A stretch of DNA of 64,000 bases from Cordylochernes scorpioides (taxonomy: Eukaryota > Arthropoda > Arachnida > Pseudoscorpiones > Chernetidae), in contig CP092879.1 of the NCBI GenBank assembly GCA_030710605.1, positions 44,831,151 to 44,895,150 of the forward strand, given 5' to 3'. The number at the start of each line of letters is the position of its first letter. Positions within the stretch are counted from its first letter, which is position 1. Shown in pieces: positions 33,901 to 47,100 of the stretch. The notes beneath the pieces were generated by a model. It was given only the letters and a program-made list of their open reading frames with translations. It was not told the DNA's origin and made no database searches. The position numbers and the translations under genes are program-made.

Positions 33901-36900
33901 ACGCTACCTTACTTACACAAATTTGAGTTACACAGTTTTGTTTATTTTTCTTGTCATCCGTTATTTTGAATGTTTCACTTGTTGTGATATGTTTATGGTG
34001 TCTTTGAGGTAAACTCTACAACCAGGATGTACCATTGTGATTGATAATAAGGAAGATATTTTCATGTCCAAAGAGAGAGAGAGCATAACTCCCGTATACA
34101 CATTCAATCTAAATCTTTAAAGAAAGATAATCTTCTATATTTCGCTATAGAATTCAATATCGTTCTGAAAGCAATCCATATTTAAATCTTTAGATAATAA
34201 AATGTATATATTGTTGGAATATTAGACAGAGTAACAATGGCTATAGATGAGCTCGTGTTTGAAAAGGAACTTGTATGTGTATTGTAACAAAGTATGTATT
34301 ATTTTATTAGCAGAGTATTATTGTTTATTTAATATTTTGCTATAATCTGTACACTTCCCTCTTTTGCTTATCTTTTGTTTATCACTCATAGTTTGCTCTA
34401 GCCTGAAATAAATTGTTGACTTATCTCCAAGTTGGTCTTCCCTAATTTTTCACGTGGCGATATAATATTTATTGTTTTTGTTGTTGCCATGTATAAACAT
34501 ATACCAAGATTTATTTTGTATAATTGCTATTAATAATAAATAATATGTAAAGTTGAATTGGTTACTGATTCATCCTTCTTACTTACTTGAATTACATAAC
34601 ATATATTGGATTGAATTAAAGATTTGTTTTAATAGATAACTTACATATATTTTTACTTTCATCTATTTAATGAAATATTTGATGAATTATATTTTATGTA
34701 CTTAATATACAAATATTTTAAAATATAGGATAGATATTATTTTTCTCCTTTAAAAATTATAAGATATTTAACTTATTCTGATTGTAATTTTTTATAATAT
34801 TTTTTTCATGCACAAATTTCTCCCCACCTCTTTTGTATTTTTTTTTTAATATTTCAACTGTAAAATTATAACACAATGCGGTGCTGAGTTTGTTTATATA
34901 AAAATGTAAGGCCTTGATAAAGGTTGGCGTTCAGCCAACCGATGTATTGCTAAACAAATCTTTTATTTAATCCAATATATGCCTTTTTGTAGAACGACAT
35001 TTGAAAATTATCCCGCATCTGTTTCTCAGGAATTCTCATCCCTGGATACTTTATTTTTCCGTTTATCATTACTCTTCACAATTCATCCTTTCATACTTCA
35101 TCCCTAAGGTTAGAAATAATCGTTATTTCTCCTTAAAATAAATTTAGATTTTTCGTTCAAAAGAAACACATGCGGGATAATTTTCAAATATCGTTCTACA
35201 ATCATAAGTCGCATTATATTGTATTATAAATATGCCTTTTTATAATCTAAAGAGTTTTCAATATATTTAACCAAACGTGTTGTTCCCAAGAACACTAATG
35301 AGATATTCGTCTAGCTGTCACGCTAGTGAGAAGGTTGACTAATGATTGACAGTCGGGTGAGGAAATACCGATGTCCAATTATCTTTGTCCCTTTCCTGGT
35401 AGTTTGTATTGTTAAGGTAAAATACATAAATAAGGCAATTTTGGATATGATTCAGAATATTTTATCTATGTGCTGGTACATGTTTGCCTTTATATACAGT
35501 CATATTCTCCTTATACATTCTATTTGATAAAGATATTCCTTTTTTTGTAAAATCAAATATCGTTCAAGATTCTTAAAATAATTGCAAAGGTTTAAACACG
35601 ATATTAGACACACATGTACAACTTTATAAAGACCACCGGTCTTATACAGATTCACAACAGGAAGGAAACATAGATGGAGCTCCTATACTCCAGGCAGCGC
35701 AGAGCCCAACAGCCTCCAGATCTGTCACATGTCCAGTGGCCACAGAATCCACCGTACATAGGTTAGCGTATTTTTCCTTTTTAATATTGATAATCGACGT
35801 ATATTTATTCCTTGTTTTAACATATTCTGAACGGTCTAAATCCTTGTTCGATTTAGTTTATTTTGCCAGAATTTCTTCCATGGTATTTTTCGCTATGTAG
35901 CAATCATAATCAAACCAAGGGTTCAACATTGGGTTAAATACGATATATCAACCAGGATGTTTGAAAAAGATATCTTTATTAAGATAAAATACCAAGCTTT
36001 CAAGCGTTAGCTTATCACCAGGCCTTATGTGTGTAGTGTTTGTACTGATTATAATTCATAGAATGAATGTTTGTCTTGAACTTCTGTTTGCAGTACTTCT
36101 CTATTTACAAATAAATGTTTATACTCAAAAAATGCAATGTATCAAATAATATCTTCAATATTTACATTATTAACAACAATTATCATAGCATTAAATTTCA
36201 AAAGACGCCAAAATTGGCCTATTTGAAGGTAAAAACCGAATTAAATGTTAACCAAAGGAGAAAAATTCTTCTATTTTCAATTTTATATGCAGAGATTATT
36301 TTATATATAGAATATAGAAAAAATACCAATATAAATTTCTTGATGCGCTTGAAAAATAAGTTTGATACATACCTCCCCTCTAATTTTCACAAACCCTACA
36401 CACGCGCACTGAACGGCATTAGAATAATAAAAATGTTTCATCAATATTTTAGGCTTTAAAATATGTGCTAAATAGTTGTTTATTCAAATTTTCTTCGTTC
36501 AAGATAATGTACCGTATCTTTATTCTGTGCAAAGCATTAGCCAGCTATGATATAGATTTTATGGATAGAAAGATGTGCTATTAAACGGAGAGAGATTCAA
36601 ACGAGAATATCTACAGCGATTTAGTAATGTCCACACAGCCCATATGCAAATAATAGTGTCGATTTAAATTTAGGCAGAACGTCGCTTGAGGACTCAAACA
36701 TTCTGGAAAACCAAAGACTGCATCTGACACTCTTAAAACAGAAATACACTAATGGACATAACTTAGGAAGGTGTACATTTTAGCATGTATATCGGGATTC
36801 AGACAATAACTCTGAAATATATTTGATACACAGTGAGCTTTATTGAAGACACACGAGATAACCAAGTGTGAACAAATTTGCGATATATAGTCGAAATTAG

Positions 36901-38103
36901 ACTTTCCACTTCCTTAATTTTGTCCATGAATGTATATGTTGGGGGTTATTGAAAGAAATTGTTACAATTCATTACAAGTCCTATTATAAAATAAATAAAG
37001 CTTCCAGGTCTTAATTTCTTGTATAACTTTTTTATTTTCAAACTTTCGGACTTGTCAGTCTTTCAAAAGGAGTTTTACGTTAACAAATTAATAATAAATA
37101 CTATTTTTATACTATTATACAAGTCATAGCAGATGCTGTTCATGTTTCTTAAGGCTTCTTAGCAAATATAATGAAAACGGAACAAAACAAGCGACTGAGA
37201 CTTCTATCTTCAGGAAAGGTGCTGATGCAGGACAATGCTAGACCTCACACAGATACAGTTACGATATTGCTTAGTTTGGATGGAAGTTTCTACCACATCC
37301 AACCTACTGTCTCGAATCAAGTCGCTGTGGCTACCACTTATTTGGGCAGTTGAAGATGATAATGTTAGGAAGCCATTGATATCGGATAATGGGATGAATG
37401 AATGAATTGGTTGCATTCATAACCAAGATTTTTCTTTGAATTAAGTCTCAATCAGACTGTTTGAAACATGTGATACTGTTAAGAACGATTTTATTTAATA
37501 AAATATACTTTCATATACTTCTGTGATGTTATTAAACCTATTAACAGAACCAAATATAGCTATATGTTTATGATAAAATTGTGAAAAACGTTTGAACATT
37601 TTAAAATTTACCTATATATATTTTTTAAATTTCAGTTGTAAAAAAAAAAAAAAAATTGACGCTGCGCGCGTATATTTGTGAAATTTCTTGTAAGAAACAG
37701 TCCATGTTTTTATTAAGCCCGTTGAAGAGAGAGCGTTATCGTTTGAAAGCTTGCTTTAAAAAAAAAAAGAAACCTCATTGTGAGAAAATATTTTTGTAGT
37801 TTTCAATAGCTCTCTGTGCTTCTCTGGACAGATTAACGATATAGAGCGTCATTTTGAACGAAATAATTTTGCATAAATATTTAATATCCGATAGACCTTC
37901 ACTTTTAAAATAGAGATAAGATCATTATTGTTCTAATTCTGTTCTACGCATTTGCGAAGGGAATTTGGAAATTCTAGGTGCAATATATTAAAATTACTTC
38001 TTAACAAATATATTTACATATACGAGACAAGGTCTATATGTAAAGTTGTCCTGGAAAATTCGCAATTGTTGAAATAGCTTATATTGCTATCTTTTCCTTT
38101 TAG

Positions 38104-38135
<32 letters not shown>

Positions 38136-41100
38136 GCATCGAGAATTTCTCAATCACATTATCAACGTTCCAATGTTCTAGTAAACAAATCAGTTTGGGA
38201 TAACCTATAGACATTTTACAAACAGGAAGTTGTAAAATCTTGCATACCAAAGTCTTGTCTGCTATCCAATCAATGTTTTTTGCAAGAGCTATCGGAAAGT
38301 GATTGCCTGACCTTCATATGTCTGAGGTAATAATGATTTCCCCTTTTCTATCTAATTGGGAAGCGGATTGCATAAACGCTGGAGGCAAGGACAGCTTTCT
38401 GGAATACGGCGGGTAGAAAGATGGTTCTATATGAATGGATTCTAAAATTCTCTTGAAAATCTTAATATAATTTGATGAGCATCAAAGTATATAATTGCAT
38501 TAACATATCCGTCTGGGCTAAAAATGAGAATAATAAATAAAAACATATAATGAAAATAAAATATTTCTATTAGATAATAAAAAGGCCTATATTGGTAAAT
38601 AAATATTTTATTCAATCCAATATGTGCCTTTTTATTATATAACGATTCAAGTATGGATTGCTCAATTTTCAGAAATATCTCTATGTTTATCTTTATTTTC
38701 TGTCATTCAATATGTAAAACAAACGTCTATAGAACAAACAATAATCACCGATGGTATTTTGCGTTTAAATGTAACATATAAAACAGTATGTAGCTTTAAT
38801 TATAGGTACTTGAGTATGTTGAAGAACAGTTATGCCAGAAAGCTTGTGTGAATAATTACTGGAAAAAAAAAAACGCCTCCCCTAGGTCTACTCGTTTTAG
38901 CGTACAGTTTAATATATTAAAAACAAATAAGGTCAATCCTGACCACTAACAAGGGCGTTTTTTTATGGAGTTTAATATATAGATAGAATATTTGCCGGAA
39001 GGGGATATTGAGCTATAAAAATAAAGGTCACATTTGCCGTCAAAGCTATACGCCATCTATTGACTGTCGCCGCAAACTAGCGGCCTCGGGTTCGATGACA
39101 AAGCCACAACTCCAGTCTTGGTAAACTGAGAAGCGTCTACCTGAAGACCATGGTTTCAGTCTAATGGTCCTACTCAGTCTAAGGCGGACTTTATTCCATG
39201 AGATCCATATTAGACCATGATCTGTTGTAGTGGAAGAGGATGGTGAGAGAAGAATGACGTTATTGCGACCTGCATGAGTGGAGATTCCACTCCGAAACTG
39301 TGTTGGAACAGAAACCATGAGTTATTCATGGTAATCAAGACGATATTTTTAAATGATAGGAGGGATATACATTTTTATCTCTCCCCCTCTCTCTAAAACT
39401 AATTTTAAAAAAACAATTATTTTATAAAAATTCTAAATTAACGAATTGAATTTCGTTAAACAGGATACAGATATACTTTATACATTTTTCAATTAAATTG
39501 ATACAGTTCAGAAAAAATAAAAATATATAACAATTAAGTTTTCATTATTTTTATCTATGCACGATCGTATCGTATTTTTTTTCCAGTACATGTAGAGTAG
39601 AAAAAAGAGTTTAACAGTAGTCTGTCGCTCTATCTTCATACAGATTTCACAAAGATGCCTATCACATACTCTATATCTGGCTTTTTGGCAGTCATATCAT
39701 TGAATTTTAAATATAAATGTCACTTCTCTGATATAAACTATATTCCAGTCTCTTTAAAGTTTTTTTTTTTTCATTTAGGCTGCAGTTGAAGATATTCAGA
39801 AGCCAGTTCTCTTCTATGGGGTGTAAATTTTTAATCATGATTCCATGTATATCATCAGGTCAAGAGAAAAACTCTTAAAAACACCTTCTGGAGATTTAGC
39901 AACCCACTGAAGACGCTGAGAACTATTTCAGAAAAGAATAATATAGCAATAGAACTCTATAATTTCTGATGATCAATTGTAAATAGATTTATACACAAAA
40001 GAGGAAGTGAGGAAAGTTTTAGAACAGATGTGTAAATCATTCCTTTTCAAACAAAGGCTCACGTTCACATGGGGAAAGGGAGAAAAATAAATACTGTATT
40101 ATTTTGTTGTTGTATGGCGAATCCATACAGGGCAATGGGCCCTAATAAAACCCTTTTTGTTGTTTTTTTTTGTTGTTGTTGTATATCATCAGGTCCACTT
40201 ACTTTGTTTATATTAATTATTTTTATTGCATCAGAGAGTTCTTTCTGGGTGAAAGGGCTATGGAGACTTGGTTTGGTACTCTTTTTTTTTTTTGAGATTT
40301 TGAAATTTTGGGGTAAGTTTGAGATATTTTACTTATTTTCTTATCGGTGGCTGGGTTCATTTCAAGCTTATTGAATTTTGAAAAGTATTCTACAAAGGAA
40401 TTAGCTTTCTCAATATCTGTTCTCATGATTCTGTGTTCTGTTTGGAATGTATTAGTATATTGTTTTGCTTATCCCTAGTACACGTGGTACAGGCCATTAT
40501 AATCATGATGGGTAGAAGTAGGCGACTGCTTTTACTGTAAGTGTACCACATGTCTACACATATGAAAAGCAGTTCGACTTCGTACTTACAAATGTGCTAG
40601 AGCCCCGTTTAGTTACCTGCACTCGCTGGTAAGGTTGGACTTTTGCAAGAATCGGGGATCATTGGATCATTTTTTTAAATCAGAAAAAAGTGCCCAATGC
40701 GGGAATCGAACCCGAGTCGTAGCGGTCGAAAACCAACGGTTTAGACCATCCTTCCATCGACCCCCTTCTCACATGTATTATTAATATAAGTATATTAATT
40801 AAACAAGTCAATAAGTCTCCGGAGATGAGTTTCTTTTTATTGCCAACTCTAGCTTTCGTAGTCCTTCTACAGGAGTACAGGTATATCACACCATTAGATA
40901 ACTGTTATACTTTTATATATACATATGTTTTGGCCGGAATTTTTGCATATTGGAATTTATTGAGCTGATTATTATTTGCATATTACTTGTTGTTTATTAT
41001 ATCTTGAGTGTTCGATTATTGGTTGAATTAGTATATGTGAATAGGTTTATGAATGCTTGCTGTATCCAGATATACTTGTACATTCTGCTTTGAATAATTG

Positions 41101-44100
41101 AGCATTGATGTCCAGGCTGTGTCACCGCTCTCAGCGCCGCCCCCACAGACGATGCTTGCTCGGACAAGATCCCCGACCTCTGTCTGAATGATGTACTGAT
41201 CATTGGGAACAGCGAATTGCAAATTCCTGGAGATGAAAGTGTCTTGGACAAGTTCTGCGAGTAAGTCTTCTTCACATTGACCTGCTATCTATATATTGAT
41301 GATATTTAGTCCAGTAATCATGTGAGTAATTAAAAATCATGCACACACACAACAAGAGTTGCGTTTGTACTCATGTTAGAGTCGGCAGCAAAGGCGTCTG
41401 CTTCCATGTTAGAAACGGCCTCAAAATATAGGCAAAGTCAGACTTTCACCAAAGTGTGCCTGGATCATAGTGCCATGATCAACGAAAGCTGAATCCCTGC
41501 ACCCCAATCCATTGGAATTCGTGTAATCTTTACACAAGGGGATAAGAAACAACAACGACACACACAATTAAGACCTCTTTACGTTGACCCGCTATGTATT
41601 AACAAGTTCTGCAAATAAATCTTCTTTATATCTCGAGCTGCTATATATTGACATGTTTTATTCCAGTAAGAGCTATCTATACATAAATCTGCTCCGATTG
41701 AAGAATTATATGCAATTAAGTTCCCTTACCTACTATGTGTGTTAACAATTTCTGTGCATGTAAGTCTTCAGTACATTGGTCTGCTATGCAATAAAGAGAG
41801 ATGTAAATAAGATTTCGATATGTCGACCTGCTTTACATTGACAATTTCTGTAAATAAGGCTCGTATATGTGATTGAGTATGTTGATAAATTTGCGATATA
41901 CTGTCCTTATTTTTAAAAGTCCTCTTTGTAAGAAAGAAAGAGAGAGTTTCATTATTATTGTCATCTAATGGTTAGCAGGATAAAACGATAAATGATTTAC
42001 ACACCTTTTTTAAAATAAAATTAGGATTGGACAAAATTCATTTGGGCAGAACTCAGTTCAAACTGGATCATTCATCAGTATTAGATACATACACTCATGA
42101 ATAAAACTTGGGGAAGTCGAAAGTAGTTTATGTCGCCGATCTTTCATTTTTTTTAAAGAGACGGAGGAAATTTTGTTGACTCTTGGTTATCTTGTGTGTC
42201 TTCAATAAAGGTCACTGTGTATCAAATATATTTCATAGTTATTGTTTATATCCCGATATACATTCTAAAAGGTACAACTTCCTTAGGTTTTGTCTACATA
42301 TGAGTGGTTAAAAAATGCTCACAATATAATTAATAATATTATTAAAAAGCTATCTGTTATAGTAAATATATTACGAGCTTCTTTTATAGTGTTCTAATAA
42401 AATCAATAAACTATCTAATTCCACTAGAGTTATGTTGACGTGTCCCGGGTGTATGACAGTATTGCCAAGACAAAAACCGAGCCCTGTGTCCGCGACCACA
42501 TCAAGACTTGCCTGAAGTCCTTCCCCAAGCAAGTGGCGACCATCTTGGTGAACAGCGTCATCAAAGAGCTGGATCTTTGGTGTGGGGATGAGAAAGACAG
42601 TAAGTTGGGGTTCCCATCTTCAGAAGCAATGATCCTGCATCCTCAACATGCTCAAGAGAATTTACCAGAAAACTCTTGGTCCTCCATAAAACGTCCACAC
42701 TTTTATATTACACACACTAGTGGAGGATTCACCATTGATGAGCCAGGCCCTCCCATTAATTTTTCATTGCAGTAAGGACAGTAGAAAATTGTTCAATTTT
42801 TAAAAGAATCATAAGCGTCTATAATAGTTTCGAATTCTCATAACAGATGGCACGCTAATGAATCATAGTATATATACTCATGAACTAAACTTAGTGGAAA
42901 GTCTTTAATGTATATGTCCTTTTAAGGAGATAGAGCCCATTCTGTTCACACTTTATTATCACATGTGTCTTCAATAACTTTCTATCAAATATCTTTCAGA
43001 GTTATTGTCTGAATTCTGATTATACATGCTAAAAGGTACAACTTTCTTAAGATGTGTCCATGACTGTATATTCTATCTTATTTTATCTTATAATATTGTA
43101 GCAAAGTATTTATTATATTTTATGTACAGATTATAAATTTTGATATTTATATTATTCATATTTTGCTACTCTCTGGAAACTTCCCTCATTGCTTAACTTG
43201 TATCTTATAAATGTTGATTTGTGTTTGCGCCTTAAATATATTGATGTCAGTCTGAAATCTGTCTTCCCTAATCTACCCAGCATCTCCACCAAAATGTAAA
43301 GTAGAAAATCAGGAAAGACAAATTCAGGATGACACAGAAATTCATTTAAGGCTCAAACACAAATCAACATTTATAAGATATAAGATATAAGCAATAAGGG
43401 AAGTTTCCAGAGTAACAAAATATAAATAATATAAATATGAAAATTAATAATCTCCTCATAAAATATAATAAATACTTTGCTACAATATCATTTATTTAAT
43501 TAAAAAGACATATATTGGATCGAAATATCATTTATTTTACCAATATTTCAGTTGGCTGAACGCCAACCTTTATCAAGGTGTTATAACATTTTAAAGTTTG
43601 TCAACAACAAACTCAGCGCCACATAACGTCAACGGAATTAAATAGCGCTGAGTTGTTGTTGACACACTTTAAAATGTTATAACACCTTGATAAAGGTTGG
43701 CGTTCAGCCAACTGAAATATTGGTAAAATAAATTATATTTTGATCCAATATATGCCTTTTTGATTAAATATTTATTTATGGATTTTTTAAATAATATCAT
43801 TTATTTTACATCATTTGTGAATATAATTCCATCCAAAAATACGTATACCTTTATTGGATGAAGCACAATTTGGATATAAAGGAAACGTTTCAACATTGCC
43901 AACTGTATGGCTAATGAAGAAATGGTTGCAGTTCTCATGGGCAACGCCGAGTGTCTGACCACCATCAAAGAGGATCTGGACCATTGCATGAAGGACTTCA
44001 TTTTGGTCCTCGACTCCATCTCCAGGCATGACGATGAGGACAACATCATTCCGCATGCTTGCTGGTGAGTTCGAACAACAGATCAAAGTCGTCCAGTTTG

Positions 44101-47100
44101 TGACGATCCTACGCAGTGAAATTCCCCATGAGCGACCCATTTCATGGGTAATCACCTCTCTTTAGAGATCATCTTTATAAAATTAATTAGAATTTAATAT
44201 GAACTCACCCAACTTTAATGAGATTGGACAATGTGACCAGTATGGAACAGGCATGTTGCTGTTTAAAGGTATCCAAACCTAGTTGCATATGGAACAGACA
44301 TTTTATGATATGAAATCACCTCAACCTAGTTGCATATGGTACAGACATGTTAAGATATAAAAGCACCTCAACCTAGTTGCATATGGTACAGACATGTTAT
44401 GATATAAAAATAAATAAACCTAGTTGCATATGGTACAGACATGTTATGATATAAAAGAACCTCAACTTAGTTGCATATGGAACAGACATGTTATGATATA
44501 AAAGCACCTCAACCTAGTTGCATATGGTACAGACATGATATAAAAGCACCTCAACCTAGTTGCATATGGTACAGACATGTTATGATATAAAAACACCTCA
44601 ACCTAGTTGCATATGGAACAGACATGTTATGATATAAAAGCAATTAAATCTAGTTGCATATGGTACAGACATGTTTTGATATAAAAGCAATTAAACCTAG
44701 TTACATATGGTACAGACATGTTTTGTTATAAAAGCACCTCAACCTAGTTGCATATGGTACAGACATGTTATGATATAAAATCACCTCAACCTAGTTGCAT
44801 ATGGTACTGGCATGTTTTGATATAAAAGCAACTCAACCTAGATGCATATGGTACAGGCATGTTTTGATATAAAAGCACTTCAACCTAGTTGCATATGGTA
44901 CAGACATGTTATGATATGAAAGCACTTCAACCTAGTTGCATATTGTACAGACATGTTATGATATGAAATCACCTCAACCTAATTGCATATAGAACAGGCA
45001 TGTTATGATATAAAAGCACCTCGATAAGTTGCATATGGTAAAAAGGCATGCTATGTTATAAATACACAAACTTAGTTATATATGTTACAGGTATTATGTG
45101 GTATAAAGCATCAAGCACGAATTTAATTTTTAAATAAAACACAACTCTTATACTATATTATAAAGAGATTAAAAACCTTCGCAATATTTATGCTATCCCT
45201 ACGGCAATGAAAAATATCGGGAGGGTTCCCCACTAATTAACCAAACCTTCCCAATATTTTTTCATTGCAGAAAGGCTAATGGAAAGTTTATTTGAATTAG
45301 AAACAAAAATTCTCTCTTAATTATTTTCTATTAATTATATATAGATGGCGCATTATTTCCTTATGGCTATTTGCATATGCTACATGCAATATAGATAAGG
45401 GAATATAGATATTTGGTTAATGTGGCAATTCACCCTCTCTATAGAGGGGAACCTCTCAAGTATGAGAGACTTTCTCTAAAACACGGATAAGCCTGATGTC
45501 TCCCAGAGGTCTTCGTCTCTTATTGGTGGGTAAATTAGTTCAGTTCAAGTCATTTTACACTTTTCTCAAAACTAGAAATAGATGAACTCTAGCAATAGTA
45601 TCCAACATACTTCACAGCATTAATAGAAAGAAAGAATTGCCAGATATATATAACTAAATTTGTACTAATCTCGGTTACTCATTTGAATTTCTTGTTTTTT
45701 TACACTTGTTTCCTTCCTTCCATATAGTATATGATTGGATTTGCATATACACCTATCCCCCGATTTACACGGTAGATACGTTCCTGAGAAAAACGTGTAA
45801 ATCGAAAATTAAAAATTTTCAAGTCAAAACCGTGTAAATCGAAAAATGTGCAGAAAATGCATAATTTTGCTATTTAACAGTTGTGATTTTTTTTCAATAT
45901 TTTTAGGTGTACACAGAAATAAAAATAAAATGCATTGACAGGTTAAAATATGTAATATATTAAGGAAAGACTGTTTTTTTAATATAAATACAATACATAC
46001 ATAAACAGAGAAGAACAAAAAATAAAACCAAAAGTGTTTTATTATCCTTCATCACTGTCAGAAATTACTCTCATTCTTTTTTTCGGAATCGAAGGTTCGA
46101 ATTCACTTTCATCACTCGAAGTTATTTGTGCCGATTCGATGTTTAAGGCAGAAATATTTAAATTATGAGAGATGGTAATAAAATCGGTTATTAACAATTG
46201 CTTCGATTTTTTTTGTAAGATCTTTGTAAACCGTTTCATATTTGAGCCAAGCAGCGATTTATGTCACGTTGGTATCGTAAAGCGCTTTCAACGTTAGTGT
46301 CATTTTGCATAAAATGATTACCCAGCTTTCTTCCCAATGCGAGTCCTTCGCGGATGACTTTTGCAGTGAATCTTATTGGTACTAATTCCTCTTCATTAGA
46401 TTTGTCAGACTCACTTTGGCAAACTAAGTTAACTAAATCATCCTCACTTAGTCCTTTATCAGCCATTAACTCTGCGATATCACCATCAGTAAAATCATCA
46501 AAACCTACTCCGCCCAATGAATGCGCCATCTGTACTATCTGCAAATACTCATTTAACGTTGAAATGGAATGTTCATTTTTGACTACATTTGGCCACAATT
46601 ATTTCCAACAGCTATTGAACGTTGTTTGCTTAATCGCAGTGTATGATAAGGCGATATGCTTCACACAGTCTAACATTGTGAAATTTTTCCATAACTGTTA
46701 AAGATTCATTGTTCTCCATTTGTTCCAAAATATATGTAAAGGCTCGTTTTATGTACAAAGCTTTAAAAGTAGAAATTATGCCTTGGTCCAATGGTTGTAA
46801 TAATGAAGTTGTATTTTTTGGTAAAAATTTTACTTTAACGTTCTCATATTCTATATCTTGTGGGTGACCCGGCGCATTGTCAATTAACAAAAGCACTTTA
46901 AAAGACAATCCCTTTGAACTTAAATATTTTTTGGCATCTGGGTTAAAAACATTCATGAAACCATTCAGTAAACATTGCAGCAGTAACCCACGCTTTCTTA
47001 TTAGCCATCCAATAGACGGGAAGATTATTGATGTTTACTCCTTTAAAGACACGGGGCATTTTTGATTTGTTAATCACTAATGGTTTCATAATATAATTTC

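Larger units (their letters stand above)
24100..43741. repeat. Tandem segmental duplication, copy 2
   Basis: This is the second copy of the block at 1-21949, in the same orientation. It begins inside the right arm of a small inverted repeat (23967-24109). It ends where copy 1 runs into an assembly gap, inside a foldback element. Unlike copy 1, it continues directly into exon 4 and exon 5 of the cysteine-rich protein gene, so the complete gene is here. Copy 2 has its own changes, including an (AT)n expansion near 38107-38132 and a local tandem duplication of about 190 bp near 29700-29930. Confidence 0.95.

Noticed and set aside
43811..44155. Minus-strand ORFs of 82 and 114 codons over exon 4
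   Set aside because: They are shadows of the plus-strand exon, whose phases and cysteine spacing fit the neighbouring exons.
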